DNA of 64,000 nucleotides from Enoplosus armatus (lineage: Eukaryota; Chordata; Actinopteri; Centrarchiformes; Enoplosidae), in NCBI RefSeq assembly GCF_043641665.1, contig NC_092182.1, positions 23,416,741-23,480,740 on the forward strand, given 5' to 3'. Under the pieces are notes generated by a model. The model ran no database searches. It was not told the DNA's origin and was given only the letters and a program-made list of their open reading frames with translations. Shown here piece after piece: positions 21,559-33,299 of this stretch (the stretch's first letter is position 1; the number at the start of each line of letters is the position of its first letter). Both the position numbers and the translations under genes were made by a program.

Positions 21559-24500
21559 ATGGAGGAGAAGATGAGCGAGGAGAACACTGAGGAGGTGAGG
21601 ATGCTGGAGGGTCAGATTGAGATTCTCCAGGCTGAAGTTGCAGCGTTGCAGTGTCAACAGCAGGACAACCACAAGGACATAACCTTCCACTTCAGGGGAC
21701 AAATGCAGGATGCCATGTGAGTTTCATTTTTATTCTTCATTTTTAAATCTCTCTCACACCCACTTTTCACTTTTCAACCTGTAACATACAACTTTACATC
21801 TTTAAAATCTAGTCTTCCTGTTGAACGTACAGCACAACGGGGTGGTGCAGAGGCTTGTGGATAAAAAGTATAAAATGGTAAACAGAAGTGCTAAACTGTT
21901 GTAAATGAATAGTCTGTTTTCCGTCTCCACAGTTCGTATATGTGTGGACAGAAACAAGGAGGAGGGAAGGAGAAGGTTCTGTCCAGGCTGAAGGAGGAGG
22001 TGGAGGAGCTGGAGGAGGATCTGAAGCATCAGACACAGATGAATGGCATCAGTCTGAACAGCTGCACCACAAAGACTCTGCACAGCAGTAAGAGCACAGT
22101 CAATGTCTGAATCCACTGCCTTCACGGCCTTATGATGTTTTATTGATTAAATGATTAAGCAATGAATCAGGAAAATAACCAGCAGATTCATTGATCAAAG
22201 TAATCGTCAGTTGCAGCCCTAATTCTTCATATGTACAGTATATTGTTCCTATTATTTACCCATAGCGTTACTACAGTTTAGCATCTTGCTTCCCATGCTT
22301 ATTATTATGGCCATATATCAAATAACTAATTTTGTGACGTTAAAGGTCCCTGTGGAGTTTTTGACCACTAGCAGTGCTGTGGAGCAAGAGCGGCCCCCAT
22401 TTTATTTGTATCATCCACAATCAGTGTGAATCACACCCTGTTGCAATCACACTATTCCACTGATTGAAAGTTGCCACCAATAACGCGCCACGAAATGTGC
22501 CAACAAAGGTGGAGAGGAAGAAGACTGCTAGCATGTAAACAATACAGTATTTAAAACATCTGCTTTGCAAAACTGTTATGAGGAAAGAAATTAATTAACA
22601 CTTTTGTTAGACCTCAAAGACACACAGTGCGTTTTGGTGAGAAACACTGGATGTAAAGCTAACTTTTGTTTGCTTACAAGAAAACTTAGAGAGAAACTTT
22701 TAATTTAATAACGTACTTAAACTGGTGTGATGTGTGTGTCTACTAGGTGTCAGTAAGCTGGTCCAGCAGCTCTGTGTATCAGGTCATTGCTCTGAACTGG
22801 TCTTTCAGGTGGAGTTCCAGCTCTCTGAAGTCAAGGTGAGTCATTTCATTGTTCAAACACTGTTGAAGAGACAGAGGGTCTCTGGTCCAAATACCACTGT
22901 TCCTGTTGCTTGATAAAGATGCTCCCTCTGTCACCCCCTTGCCAAGGCATCTGACAAGTGGAGCGGAGTTGATTATTTGATTTATTTTGATTGATTAGCC
23001 TTTCTGAATGTATGAAGTGTCAGCTAAAGTGAGATCAGTCAAACATCTTTTCATCACAGAAAATGTTGCCTTTTGTAGTTTCCATATTTATGTAATCTAG
23101 TCCCAAGCTGCGTTTGTGGATTCAATCCGCTTCTCTCTATTCTTGTTTTCGGACTTTAGTCTGGTTTTTAGTGTTTTCCAGACTGATAAACAGTTCATCC
23201 AGCTTCTCCTTTGATATCTGTATGTCCTTTACAACTAACTCCAGTCAAAACGTCAATCAAATCAAAAATTAATCCACAGTATTAGTAAAAATTATAGATT
23301 AAACTCAACAGCTGTATTGTTGTGTTGGATTTAGACCTGTGTGAATGAAAATACATTAAGCATTAATGGGTCATTTGTTAACACACAATTTATTGTCTAA
23401 GCTTTTGGTCAAACAAAGATCGACAGTGTTTCTTTTCATTTACACATTTCATTAGACTTCTTAGAGTGGTAAATCTACAAATCTGTGGATTTAGACACAT
23501 TTTTAGAGAGACAAAAGCCATGTTTAAAATGGTTCTGGTAGCAGGTAACACACTGAAGGGTACACGCCTTTGTTGATTGTGTTATTGGGTGCTGGTGCTG
23601 TGTCCAGCCAGCAGTGGGCGAAAGAGGGCCATGTCCAGTGGTTCACTGATGAGACATCAAGAGCACAGTTTAGATTTTAGCAGCTCCTCGGACCTTAGCC
23701 GCAGTTGTCAGACATGCAAAACAGTTGAGAACAAAGAAAAATCACTGTGAGGTCTTAAGTCTCATCCCATCAGACCAAACTCCCTCAGAGGACGAAACTG
23801 TGTCAGGTGGTGCTTGGTAAAGTCATGCTGCTGGCAACAATAAACAGTTTAGGTTTATATGTCAGCTTTTCATAATAAAAGCACTCTTCTAAAGTGTTTT
23901 GTATTTTGTTGTCACTCCCACTAAGTGAAAGTGTGTAAATGTACTGTGCGCATTAATATGACAAAACTCCTCTGGATAGAACTGGGTAATCTTTGGATTC
24001 TAGTGCTGAATACTTGTTTCAGTAACAATACTAAAACAATAACTTTATCCATACCTTACTTGGAGAAATATAAACAGTTTTTGATCAAACACATTTTGTT
24101 CTTCACCAAAAAAGTATTGAGTTTCAACAAGCAGCCCTATGTCCAGGCCTCTTTTTGAACATTTTGGAACTTCACAGTTTAACAATAATGATGGTTGACT
24201 CTAAACATTAGCTGATACTGTATATGTAAAGTTAACAGGAATTGTAATGTTATTGTGGGGAGATTCTGTATTATTGTGATCTGTAAACCTGCTTCATGTA
24301 GGTCCAACAGTCTTCTGGTTTTCATTCTCACTGGACTAACCACCAGAACAGCTGGTTTCATTGAATCACTCCTGGCTCGCCTGACTCATAGTTTTTCTTC
24401 TGAAGTTTTTGTTGTTTTGATAAAGACATTAATTATTTGGCTGTGTAGGGAGTCATTTTGTAAACACATACTCTCTTCTTACCCTTTATTATAGTCTGAT

Positions 24501-27500
24501 TAATACTTACATTTTATATTGCAACATAATGTGAGCTAATACAACTTCCAGTAACCTTGAAAATAATTTGTTAGTGTTGAAACCCTTTCCAAAACATTCA
24601 CAGATATGATTTATGGCTCCTTAAATATGGAAGAACTTTCTCCTTAACCCTGGAGATGAATGTTTAAAGGAATAATTCAACATTTTGGGGAAACATGCTT
24701 ATTCTCTTTCTTCCTGAGAGATGTTCAGATGGATATTGGTCTGTTTGTAGTTTGTAGGTGATCATTGATATAAATGATACAAAATAGTAATAGTAATAGA
24801 AACACCTGCCAATGTAATACAAGTCAATGTGTACCTGAATGAACTGCCAACTGAGTGAATTTCTTGTTGACCAACAGCCACTTGCAGTGACTATGAGCAG
24901 CTTCCTGAAGTCTTGTCGTCATAGTGATATTGAACAGTTGTATTTCTGTTTTTTCCATCAATTTACCTACATGCTCCGTGAATAAGCAGCTCTGGGCTTC
25001 TTGTTTTTTTTTCTCATTCTCTGAAAACAGGCTTAATTTGATAACACATCATCATTCATCACTGCACTGACTAAGTGACCCTAACCCTATTTTTTACTGG
25101 GTAATTGATGCTGTGTTTGTCCTTCAGGAGGGTCAGAGATCTGAGAGGACGATCAGTGATCTGAACGTGGTGATGGATGCCAGCGACCTGCAGAACTTCA
25201 GCAGTTTCTTGTCTGGGTAAGAAAAACACTGCAGATTGGCGTTAAGCTGAACTGGAATGGACGGCAAACCTTTTTTTTCCAGAGTTATCAACCTCTTGGT
25301 GATGGTAGTCAGGTTTCAGATTTCTCAGGCTTATAATTTACCGTAATGTTGATTGATTTCTTGTTATAATCAGTATTAATCGGTAAAATAAATGGTCTAA
25401 AATGCACCTCCAGTCTATTTAACAGACTCCATTAATTTCTAATTAATAAACTGCACCCTAGACCTCCAGTACACACTAAAGTTACACTCACATTTGTTTC
25501 AATTCAATGAAATCTGCCCACACTCAACTCTAAACCTGATGTCATGTCATGTCCACTGAAGGTAATAAATGTCAAGCGGGCAATCAGAATGTAAAAGGTC
25601 TACGACAGTGATGCAGCAGTTTGCCGTCTGGTAGTGTAATATTTTACTGAACTGTGTGACGGCTCATCACGAAAATTATGACTCTGCTTCCAAACACAAG
25701 ACACATCAAGACAACACTGTTTCTTTCGGCTGCAGGTCAAAGTTGATGCCAGGTGGACTTGACCTCCAAGCCGGAGATCACACCAAAACACGAAATGCAT
25801 TCTTGAAATCGTTTGTTGAATGGGCTTCACTGAGCAAATAATCACAGAAACTGGTGCAAGTGTGTAGATTAACATAGAGCCAGTGTATCTGACAAAACAT
25901 GGGATCTACGCTGAATGGCCAAAAGTATGTGGACAGTTCTGTCTACATACTGGAGAGTAGTTTTTGGTCTGTTTCTGTTACTGGTTTGGTCTAGACCTCT
26001 TAGTTCCACTGAAGGGAAATCTTAATGCTGAATGGTTTTCCCACTTTAGTGTGGAAGAACTTGCCTGGCCTTCTCTGACCCCTGAGCTCAACCCCATCCA
26101 ACACCTTTGGGATGAACTGGAACGCCGACTGTTAGCCAGACCTTATCTCCCAACATCAGTGTTCGACCTCACTAATGCTCTTGTGGCTGAATGGGAGCAA
26201 ATTCCTGCAGCCATGTTCCAAAATCTAGTGGATTGTCTGAAACCAGAAGCAGCATGTTATAGCAGGAGATTAATGGAATCACATGTTCAACTATCACATA
26301 CGCCAGAGGAATGGTCTGTTAAACTGAAGTTCTTCAGATGTGAATCAGCTATCAGGTTAATTGGTGTGTTTGTACTGAAACCCGTTGGCCAGTCAGTTTG
26401 TCATTTATTTACACTGTGTGTCTGCTCAGTCCAACTCTGCTTGTTTAATATTAGATATTGTTCCTGTCAGGATGAAGCTGTCTGTTTAGTTCACCAAGTG
26501 TTTATTAAGATTAAAGAAGATGTCAAATTGCTGGTGCCGTCCAGCTGAACGTCCTCACTCACACATCCACTTGTTCTCACTTAGTCTGCTCTTTACTCAC
26601 AAACAACAAGCCTCTCTCATGGCAGACATTTTGACTTGTCAAACACAGGTGTAGCTCATTACTTTCATAATGGCTGCATTCCATTTAGGTGTGCTGGCTT
26701 ACTTGCACACCTGCCTGTAAATGGAGCACAGCATCATTAATATTAATAAAATATTTTATTGATAGAGCGCTTTTCAGGGTAGTCGGAGACACCTTACGTA
26801 AGTTAAAGGGGTCATAGAAAGCAACACAATAAAAACATTAATCAAACATTGAAAGCAGTTACACCTGTTCTTTTCCTGCTGTGACTGTTCAAAATATCTG
26901 GGCTGAATCTGGTCTGTTGAGATTTACTCAGTAATGTCTAAACTAATGAGCTTTGGTCACAATATCTTTCCTACCAGGCGCTTTCTAAACCATGGAGTCG
27001 TGCCTATTGCACCACAGTAATAGAGAGGCCAGAGAATTAAGCTGAACCAAATTTTCAAATCCATGCAGACAGATACAAGAGAATTCTGTGCAGAGAAGGC
27101 AGTTACAACAATATGGATTCAGTGGGAAAAATCACCAGTATTACCATCATTTTCCAGCAGGAATCTATGTGACTGTTTACAATGAAAGAAAAATAATTTA
27201 GTGTGTAGTTCCTCTTTAATGTTGTGGAGAAATAATACTAGTAAAGATTTGAAAAGTTGTCAGGGTTTTAAAACTGAACAGCCTTCAGCTAAACCGTTTG
27301 CCTAATGTTATTTATTCTATTTGTCTGTCTGTTTTGTACTGTTTAAAAAATGTATTCATAAAGCACAATTTAAAAAAAATCTATCAATGCTGAATCTTAC
27401 AAGAGAGAATCACTGCATCTCCATACATTTTCCTACCATGCTGTCGCTTCCAGTGGCCTTCGCTTGTGTCAGCTCTGGTTATTAAAACAATAACCAGACC

Positions 27501-30500
27501 TGACACAACTTACATATATTTTAAGTGTTTCGGCATGCAGCAAAGAAGTTTGCCTTGAATCTGTGGTGAACTCCAGTCTCCTGCTGACAGTATTCACCTG
27601 AGCATCAGGAGCACCTGCTTTGTTCGCGACTCCTGTTCGATCCAAGTGAAGTTCTCTCACTTGTGTTTATATAAACTAAATGTATTGAAGGTGTTGTGTT
27701 AATGTGCTCAGGTGCATTTTTCTGTCCTGATAACCACAGTCTGCCAGAAAACGTTTGTTCTGTCAGTGGATCAGCACCACCGAGCAGAAGTCTGATTTGC
27801 TCTATATCTGAGGCCAAACCACATCTGGATTGTATGGTCTAGTCTGCAGAATCTGGCAAACAACAGACGGAAAAATACTGGAGATAATGATTCTGACACA
27901 CTGCTGCCTTCTCCGAGTCGGTCTGTCCCTGTGTGTGTCCGTGTGTTGTGTGTTGTGTGTTGTGTGTGTGTGTCCGTCCGTGTGTTGTGTGTGTTGTGTG
28001 TGTCCGTCCGTGTGTTGTGTGTGTTGTGTGTGTTGTGTGTGTGTGTGTGTGTGTGTGTGAGAAAGAGAGAGTCATACTCTTGCAGTTCAAATCAGACTGA
28101 TAATCCTTTTTAAATCAAGCTGGTCTGAACTATAAAAGATAAACACTGACACTGAATTTTATTAGTTATTTTTATTTAGCAGGCACACATCGTTTCCACG
28201 TTTGAAGCCTAAGTTATTGTTTAGATTGATTTTGTCAGACGTTATGATCATAAAATAATGATTTTATCAGCAGTGCAGCGCAGCAGCTTGGGAGTGACTG
28301 CCTGGTTAACAGGTAGTATTTATGAGCTGCAATTATATCACTATTATTGTATTCTTCAGTTGTCCAACAAAAGAAACAGATAAATGTGTAAATGAGAATA
28401 ACTAAATAGTGAAATCGGCTTTATTAACACACAGTATGTGATCACAGAGAGCAGGAAGCGGACTGGAAACTCGAGTGTGGACGCACATTGTTTTCTGAAA
28501 AATTAAATGGCTTAATTAGTCTCACTTTTATCCAACTGTTTATTAGGAGAACAGTTGAAACTCTTAGCCAATGCTGTTGATGCAGCGCATTGTGGGATAG
28601 GCTTAGAGGATTCAAGCAGGCTGGATTATGTCAAACTTCCTAATGAACCTCTCCCATTAAATCACAGTGCTGCTGTGGGATCCAAGCCAACTGATCCATG
28701 AAGCAGTTTGACTTCCAGCCTGCAGTTGAAGAAAACACTGAACCAGGCTATCGAGTTTCTGAAGTACAGTTTGTGTTTACTGATCTAAGCCAGGCTGATA
28801 GTATGAAGCCAAACTGTGCTGAAGTCAAGACAGCAGTGGGAAATATCAGTCAGCTCTGAAGTAAAAATTTACTTTCAAGACAGTTGTTGCCTTAAAGACA
28901 TGGCAATCCTTACAGAATACATTCATGTGTTTTGGACAGTGTAATTGCAGTAGTTTGCTGCGTAATAATAAAAAATGTAATTTCAGATTTAAAGACGACA
29001 ATGCAACACTGAGTCTGTGACTTTTTTTTGTGGGTAGGGCTGCAACATTCAATTATTAGGACCTGGGGTCATTAATATAAAAGGATTCATCTTCTCGGGA
29101 ATATGAATGTTATCAGTAAATTTTATGACAATCTACCCAGCATGGCTACGATACTGACACTTCCCCACAGAGACACACACCAGAGAGCCTAGCTACAACA
29201 CAAGTACCCACACAGTAACTCTAAAAAGGCCATAAATGTGCTTTTAGTGACTGTCCAGCAGAGATTTTAGATTTGGTGATGTGCTCATTAACGGCTGTTT
29301 CCCCCATTTCCATACAAGCTAATCTGACCTATAAGTAAAAGGATAAAGACTGGGAACGTCATCCTTCTGTGCCAGAGCCAGAAAATTGCCACAAAAATGA
29401 CGACGAGTTGGTCGCAACCTTACAGGTTGTTGTAACTCGACTGTACTAACAGATCTTCAATCAACATATTTTCCACTGTTTGCTGCAAACAAATTTTACT
29501 GCTTCTTTGGCATGATGAACTAAAGCCACTAAAACTTTCCACACTTCTCATCAGAATCACTACATGATAAGGTTTTTGCATTTACAACCATTATGGTTTA
29601 ATTGGTTCTACACTGAAGATATAATCAAACTGCATCACTCAGAACCAGATGGACCAAATCAGTTCAAAACAACAATATCAAACCAGGGATCAGTCTCTCT
29701 CTCTCCCTTTTTGGTAGTGCTCCATTATTTCAGAGGGTGCTGCCATGTTTCCATCAGCTCTTTGTGGAATAACAGTCGTCTGGAAACTTCACCCGGCTGC
29801 CGTCTAGCCCCGGGCCCCCATGGAAAACTCTTTCACAGAATGTCCCAGGCTCACTCAGAGCAAACCAGACCAAAACAAAGATTTTTTTTGTGCTATTGCC
29901 ATTGTGTTATACAGCATACTGTATATAAGGAAGAATCATATTGTAACCTACCCTTTACAGTCTTTGGGTGGGTGGTCCTGGATTTACTCACTACTACACT
30001 ACTACTACTACTACAACAAACAATGTATCCTAATGACTTTGATGATCCCCTGGCCTTTCCTCTAGCACCACCAGTGGGTGGAAATTTTTATTTGTCCAAT
30101 ACTTTGGTTTATGAGTAAATACCAGCAAAACTAATGACATTCCCATCAACCTCAGCTGTACTTGTTGCAAATTAGCAAATGTTAGCATGCTAACACACTG
30201 AACTAAATTGGTGAACATGGTTGCAGGTATGTTACCTGCTAAATATCAGCATGTTAACATTGTCATTCACATTAGCATTTAGCTCAACGCATGGCTGTCC
30301 CTAAGTACAGCTTCACAGAGCCGCTAGAGTGGCACAGAGGGAGTTTCAGCCACGTCGTCCATCTCACACTCTTCTGACGGAACAGATACGCTTATATTCT
30401 CATCAGTCCAGCTGTCTACACAGGCTGCACAACGGCTGTTAGTCTTTTTTAATGCTATACACTTGTCATCATGTAAGACTGCAGTTGAGTTAATGGATTA

Positions 30501-30830
30501 CATTTAATAGCGCCCTCTGGGATGTGTTGTATTCAAACTAAAATTGCTTTGTAGTCTGATCACATTTACTTAATATTGCCATCCATTTTTCAGTTCAGTT
30601 ATGCAAATGGTCGCATCTTTGTTATGGATATTTTGTCACACCTTTATGGATTAACAAATTCAATTCATCAACTTTGAAGAGGCAGAACTCCCTTAAAGCC
30701 CCTTTTTTAAAGTGGTGTTCAATGTCATTTCAGGGTGGAGGAGAGCAGGGATCTTCTGCTGTTCTTCAGGACTCTCAGGACTTTCTCAGACAGATGTGAC
30801 GACCGGCGCAGAACCTTCCAGCACTTTCAG
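21559..30830 (+). CDS. cenpp: Centromere protein P, 5' five coding exons (3' end not found)
   Basis: Subunit of the constitutive centromere-associated network (the CENP-O/P/Q/U/R group) that links centromeric chromatin to the kinetochore. Coding exons are 21559-21716, 21933-22087, 22747-22835, 25128-25216 and 30734-30830. All have GT/AG borders and continuous phase, giving 588 nt (196 aa) against about 288 aa in human. The ATG follows an acceptor at 21521, so the 5' leader is spliced. Residues 1-100 are a Glu/Leu-rich coiled coil. Later blocks align with human CENPP from memory: VSGHCSELVFQVEFQLSEVK, TISDLNVVMDASDLQNFSSF and ESRDLLLFFRTLRTFSDRC ending RRRTFQHFQ. The last third (the RWD-like C-terminal part) was not recognised downstream. 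It probably lies beyond the window, which would place ogn inside an intron of this gene as in mammals. Introns carry Tc1-like and other repeats. Confidence 0.88.
22128..22222. repeat. Fragment of 'attaatcgatta' repeat in a cenpp intron
   Basis: Contains tgattaaatgattaagcaat and gaaaataaccagcagattca then gtcagttgcagccct, one end of the dispersed family. Confidence 0.5.
22344..22720. mobile_element. TTAA-AGG type dispersed element (right end unclear)
   Basis: Preceded by TTAA (22340-22343) and starting AGGTCCCTGTGGAGTTTTTG. The related copy at 47575 starts AGGTTCCCTGTGGAGTTTTA. Shared interior text includes the recettgtc-like region around gacctcaaagacacacagtg, present inverted in the second copy as atccttgaggtctaacaaac. 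The right boundary is not defined. Confidence 0.45.
24668..24930. repeat. TTAA-AGG type dispersed repeat
   Basis: Starts after TTAA (24664-24667) as aggaataattcaacattttg, and includes gcttcctgaagtcttgtcgt, which is also found at 36688-36710 (gcttcccgaagtcttgttgt). This matches a common fish intronic repeat from memory. The far end was not located. Confidence 0.45.
25909..26310 (+). pseudogene. Tc1-like transposon fragment with transposase C-terminus
   Basis: Begins CTGAATGGCCAAAAGTATGT, a terminal repeat like that of the copy at 1926-2362. The transposase reads WPSLTPELNPIQHLWDEL, ERRLLARPYLPTSVFDL and TNALVAEWEQIPAAMF, which covers the last part of the DDE domain including the motif around the final acidic residue. 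The middle of the gene is deleted, and the 3' inverted repeat is missing after about 26310. It sits in the large cenpp intron 4 and is non-functional. Confidence 0.8.
26745..26870. repeat. Dispersed repeat fragment
   Basis: Contains tttattgatagagcgctttt, then taagttaaaggggtcataga and cacaataaaaacattaatca, resembling the head of a common fish repeat (attaatagcgcttttc type). Confidence 0.35.
27466..27506. repeat. Near-perfect 18-bp inverted repeat (hairpin)
   Basis: Left arm GTGTCAGCTCTGGTTATT, 5-nt loop aaaac, right arm AATAACCAGACCTGACAC; 17 of 18 positions pair. It lies inside cenpp intron 4. The stem does not extend further, so it is short for a pre-miRNA. Confidence 0.8.
27930..28060. repeat. 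Compound GT-rich microsatellite
   Basis: Mixed GTGTGTT, GTCCGTCC and (GT)n units with a higher-order repeat of about 35-40 bp (gtgtccgtccgtgtgttgtg recurs), ending in a pure (GT)n tract and gagaaagagagag. Confidence 0.9.
30020..30345. repeat. Common fish 'gttagcatgctaac' repeat
   Basis: Contains the perfect palindrome GTTAGCATGCTAAC (30181-30194), attggtgaacatggttgcag, cattagcatttagctcaacg and ctaagtacagcttcacagag. This is the typical order of a widespread fish repeat. It lies 390 bp upstream of cenpp exon 5. Confidence 0.65.
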
Positions 30831-33299
30831 GTAAGTGAGGACAAACCTGCGCCAAAATGAACTTCAAACTGGCAACCTCACCCTCACATACCTGTTTTCC
30901 ATGTTGTTTCATTATTTGTGTGTTGTTGACACATAAACTATTTGTTCCTCACAATGAATGTGTCTGACTATGGCTAAGTTGGTCCTTTTCTCTTACGCTA
31001 TGTATCTAACACCACTGATGACCTTTTTAGAAACATGCCAGTATTTTGGTCTAATGAGATTGCCACAGCTGTTTTTTAATAGTTTGTATATGAATCTAGA
31101 AACATGAGGGAACATTTTTGACTTGTTGCTCAATGAAGTCTCTGCATCATTTGTGGGGGACAAGATGCATCAGTCCATCCGTTCTTTCAGTGGGGAGACC
31201 AGATGGTCCATCATTCAGTGTGAGGGCAGACAGACCTAAAATGGGAACCTAAAGACTGGATTTAATTTTTAACCTCTGCTTGACCCTTGCTGGGTTTCAC
31301 CCTCATCCATCAGTGGAGGAGCCTTGCTGTCTTGTCCACATTAGAGGTCAGAGGGTCAATCCAGAATGACAGGGTTACTTTTTGTGGTGCAGAAGGGACT
31401 GGCTTCAGGTTTTATATTTAAAAAAGTACAATTCTTATACTGCTTTGGCAACCCTTTACCACCCACTGTCCCACCCACGGGACTCCAGTGCTATGTAGAA
31501 CTTTTTTTGGTCATTATTTTATTTTCAAAAAGAATGCCTTTGTTGTCTAAATAACGTAGGTGCATGAATATACTACTGAAGCCTTGAACATGGTGTATCC
31601 CTACCTTCATAGCAGTCTGGCAGTCCAATAGTGTAAGTCTGATAATGAGGTTAAAGGGTTTATTTCATGAAACTGAATGTGGGCTCCCAAACCAAGGTAT
31701 GAAAATCCTTATCAATACTGTTCCTCTGGAGAATTCTGGTGAAATTCTGGAAACATTTTATTTTCAGGCCTAAATTTAGGTAAGTAAGCGGAGAGATACA
31801 GCAGCTAGATGGATGGCTGGGTGAATGGATGAATGGTTGGTCAGATCGATGATAATATGGACAGACAGATAGATAGATAGATACTCTAGATTATATATTC
31901 TAGATATGTAGATGTCTCCTGGCATTGTCTGAAAATATGACAAATCTAATTTAATTTGTAGTGTAGTGCCAGCCTTAGCCTGTGTATGTGGGGTTTCTTG
32001 TGTTCGTGAAACTGTACACAGGGGCTGTTGTTTGTAAACTGCTTAGATTCAGGCTGATGAAAGAGTAGAAAAATAAATGTTAATGCAGTGGGTGTGAATT
32101 AGTGTGGGCATGGTAAATGTCAGGGTGGGACTTTCTTGAAGAGGTTGCAGTAAAATGTCAAACAGTAAATCAAGCTGCACAAGCAATATGGAACCTATTC
32201 TCCTGTTTTCTTGGAGAATGTAACATTCTGCCAAGTTGGCTGGGCTGAAGGAGGATTAACCCACATTTTCCATACTGGCCTGTGTGCTCTAAACTCTTAT
32301 TTTGCTTTAGTGGCATTTTCTTCAGTGTTATTATGGAAAAATGTAACTCCCATTGTAACCATTCTGCTGTAATGTGGGCAGTGCCTTGTATACTGATTTC
32401 CATGCTTTAATGACACACAGACATGAACATGTATTTGGAGGAATAAACAAATAAAGATATAAATCACAAAGAATTCACATACAATTCAGGCCAGGAATCT
32501 TTAACATTTTTGTTGTTGGTAGACCACAACATTAACTAGTCACTGCAGGACTACAGGACTGCAGATGATGGTTGGCTACGTTGGCAGTTACAAACCACAG
32601 ACATTTACAAGCATGTGGCCAATCACTGATTGGCATTTCTCCATTGAGAACATATTCGTGTTAAATGTCTCTGCACATATACACACAAACACGCACAGAC
32701 TCTACAGTCAGCCATGGGGAACGGTGTAATGCAGTTAGTGTTTTTGTTGTGCAAGTCATGTGGCTTTAAGATGGCGATATCAGTTGGTCATTTCAACACT
32801 TTCAACACACAACTTAACAATGTTAGCTAAAGCTCTAATGATATTTTTAAGGTTCATATCTGTATTTAAGAGTTTAAAACATTTGATAATATATGAATGT
32901 CTGTGGCAATGTTTGCATTTTAATAAGGACCCCTTAAATTTTGATATTAAAGAATTTTGATGAAGATAACTGTACGTACTGAGTGGGACATTTTACAGTG
33001 TAAAAATAAACTCTGCCATGCTCTCTGGTGGATGAACAGTGTAATGGAGACACTGTTCCTAAATGATTCCTCAGATTGCTCAGCTTGGGCTGCTTGTGTT
33101 TTCCTACAAGTTTCTGATGCTGATGGAGATTGTTCACAGTAAAGACAACATTAAAGAAGTTAAAGTGGGACTGCCAGAACCACCGCCAAAACCCCCTGTG
33201 TAAATTATAATTCTGCCAGTACCTATACTTTAGTCTAAATATTACAAACATTATCCCTTACATGTGAAGCAGAGTCCAACAATGATTCCAAACACATTT
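30831..33299. other. Region after cenpp exon 5, no gene seen
   Basis: Probably cenpp intron. It contains a short (GATA)n tract at 31864-31883 and no exon matching the missing cenpp C-terminus that I could recognise. Confidence 0.45.

Noticed and set aside
25964..26548. 194-aa plus-strand ORF as a host gene
   Set aside because: The central part is a degenerate Tc1-like transposase tail; the flanks are unrelated intron sequence.
27466..27506. Pre-miRNA
   Set aside because: The stem is only 18 bp with no extension, shorter than typical precursors.
27930..28060. CRISPR array
   Set aside because: The periodicity is a eukaryotic microsatellite without unique spacers.
27830..28113. Cys/Val-rich and Thr/His-rich ORFs
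   Set aside because: Translations of the GT/CA microsatellite.
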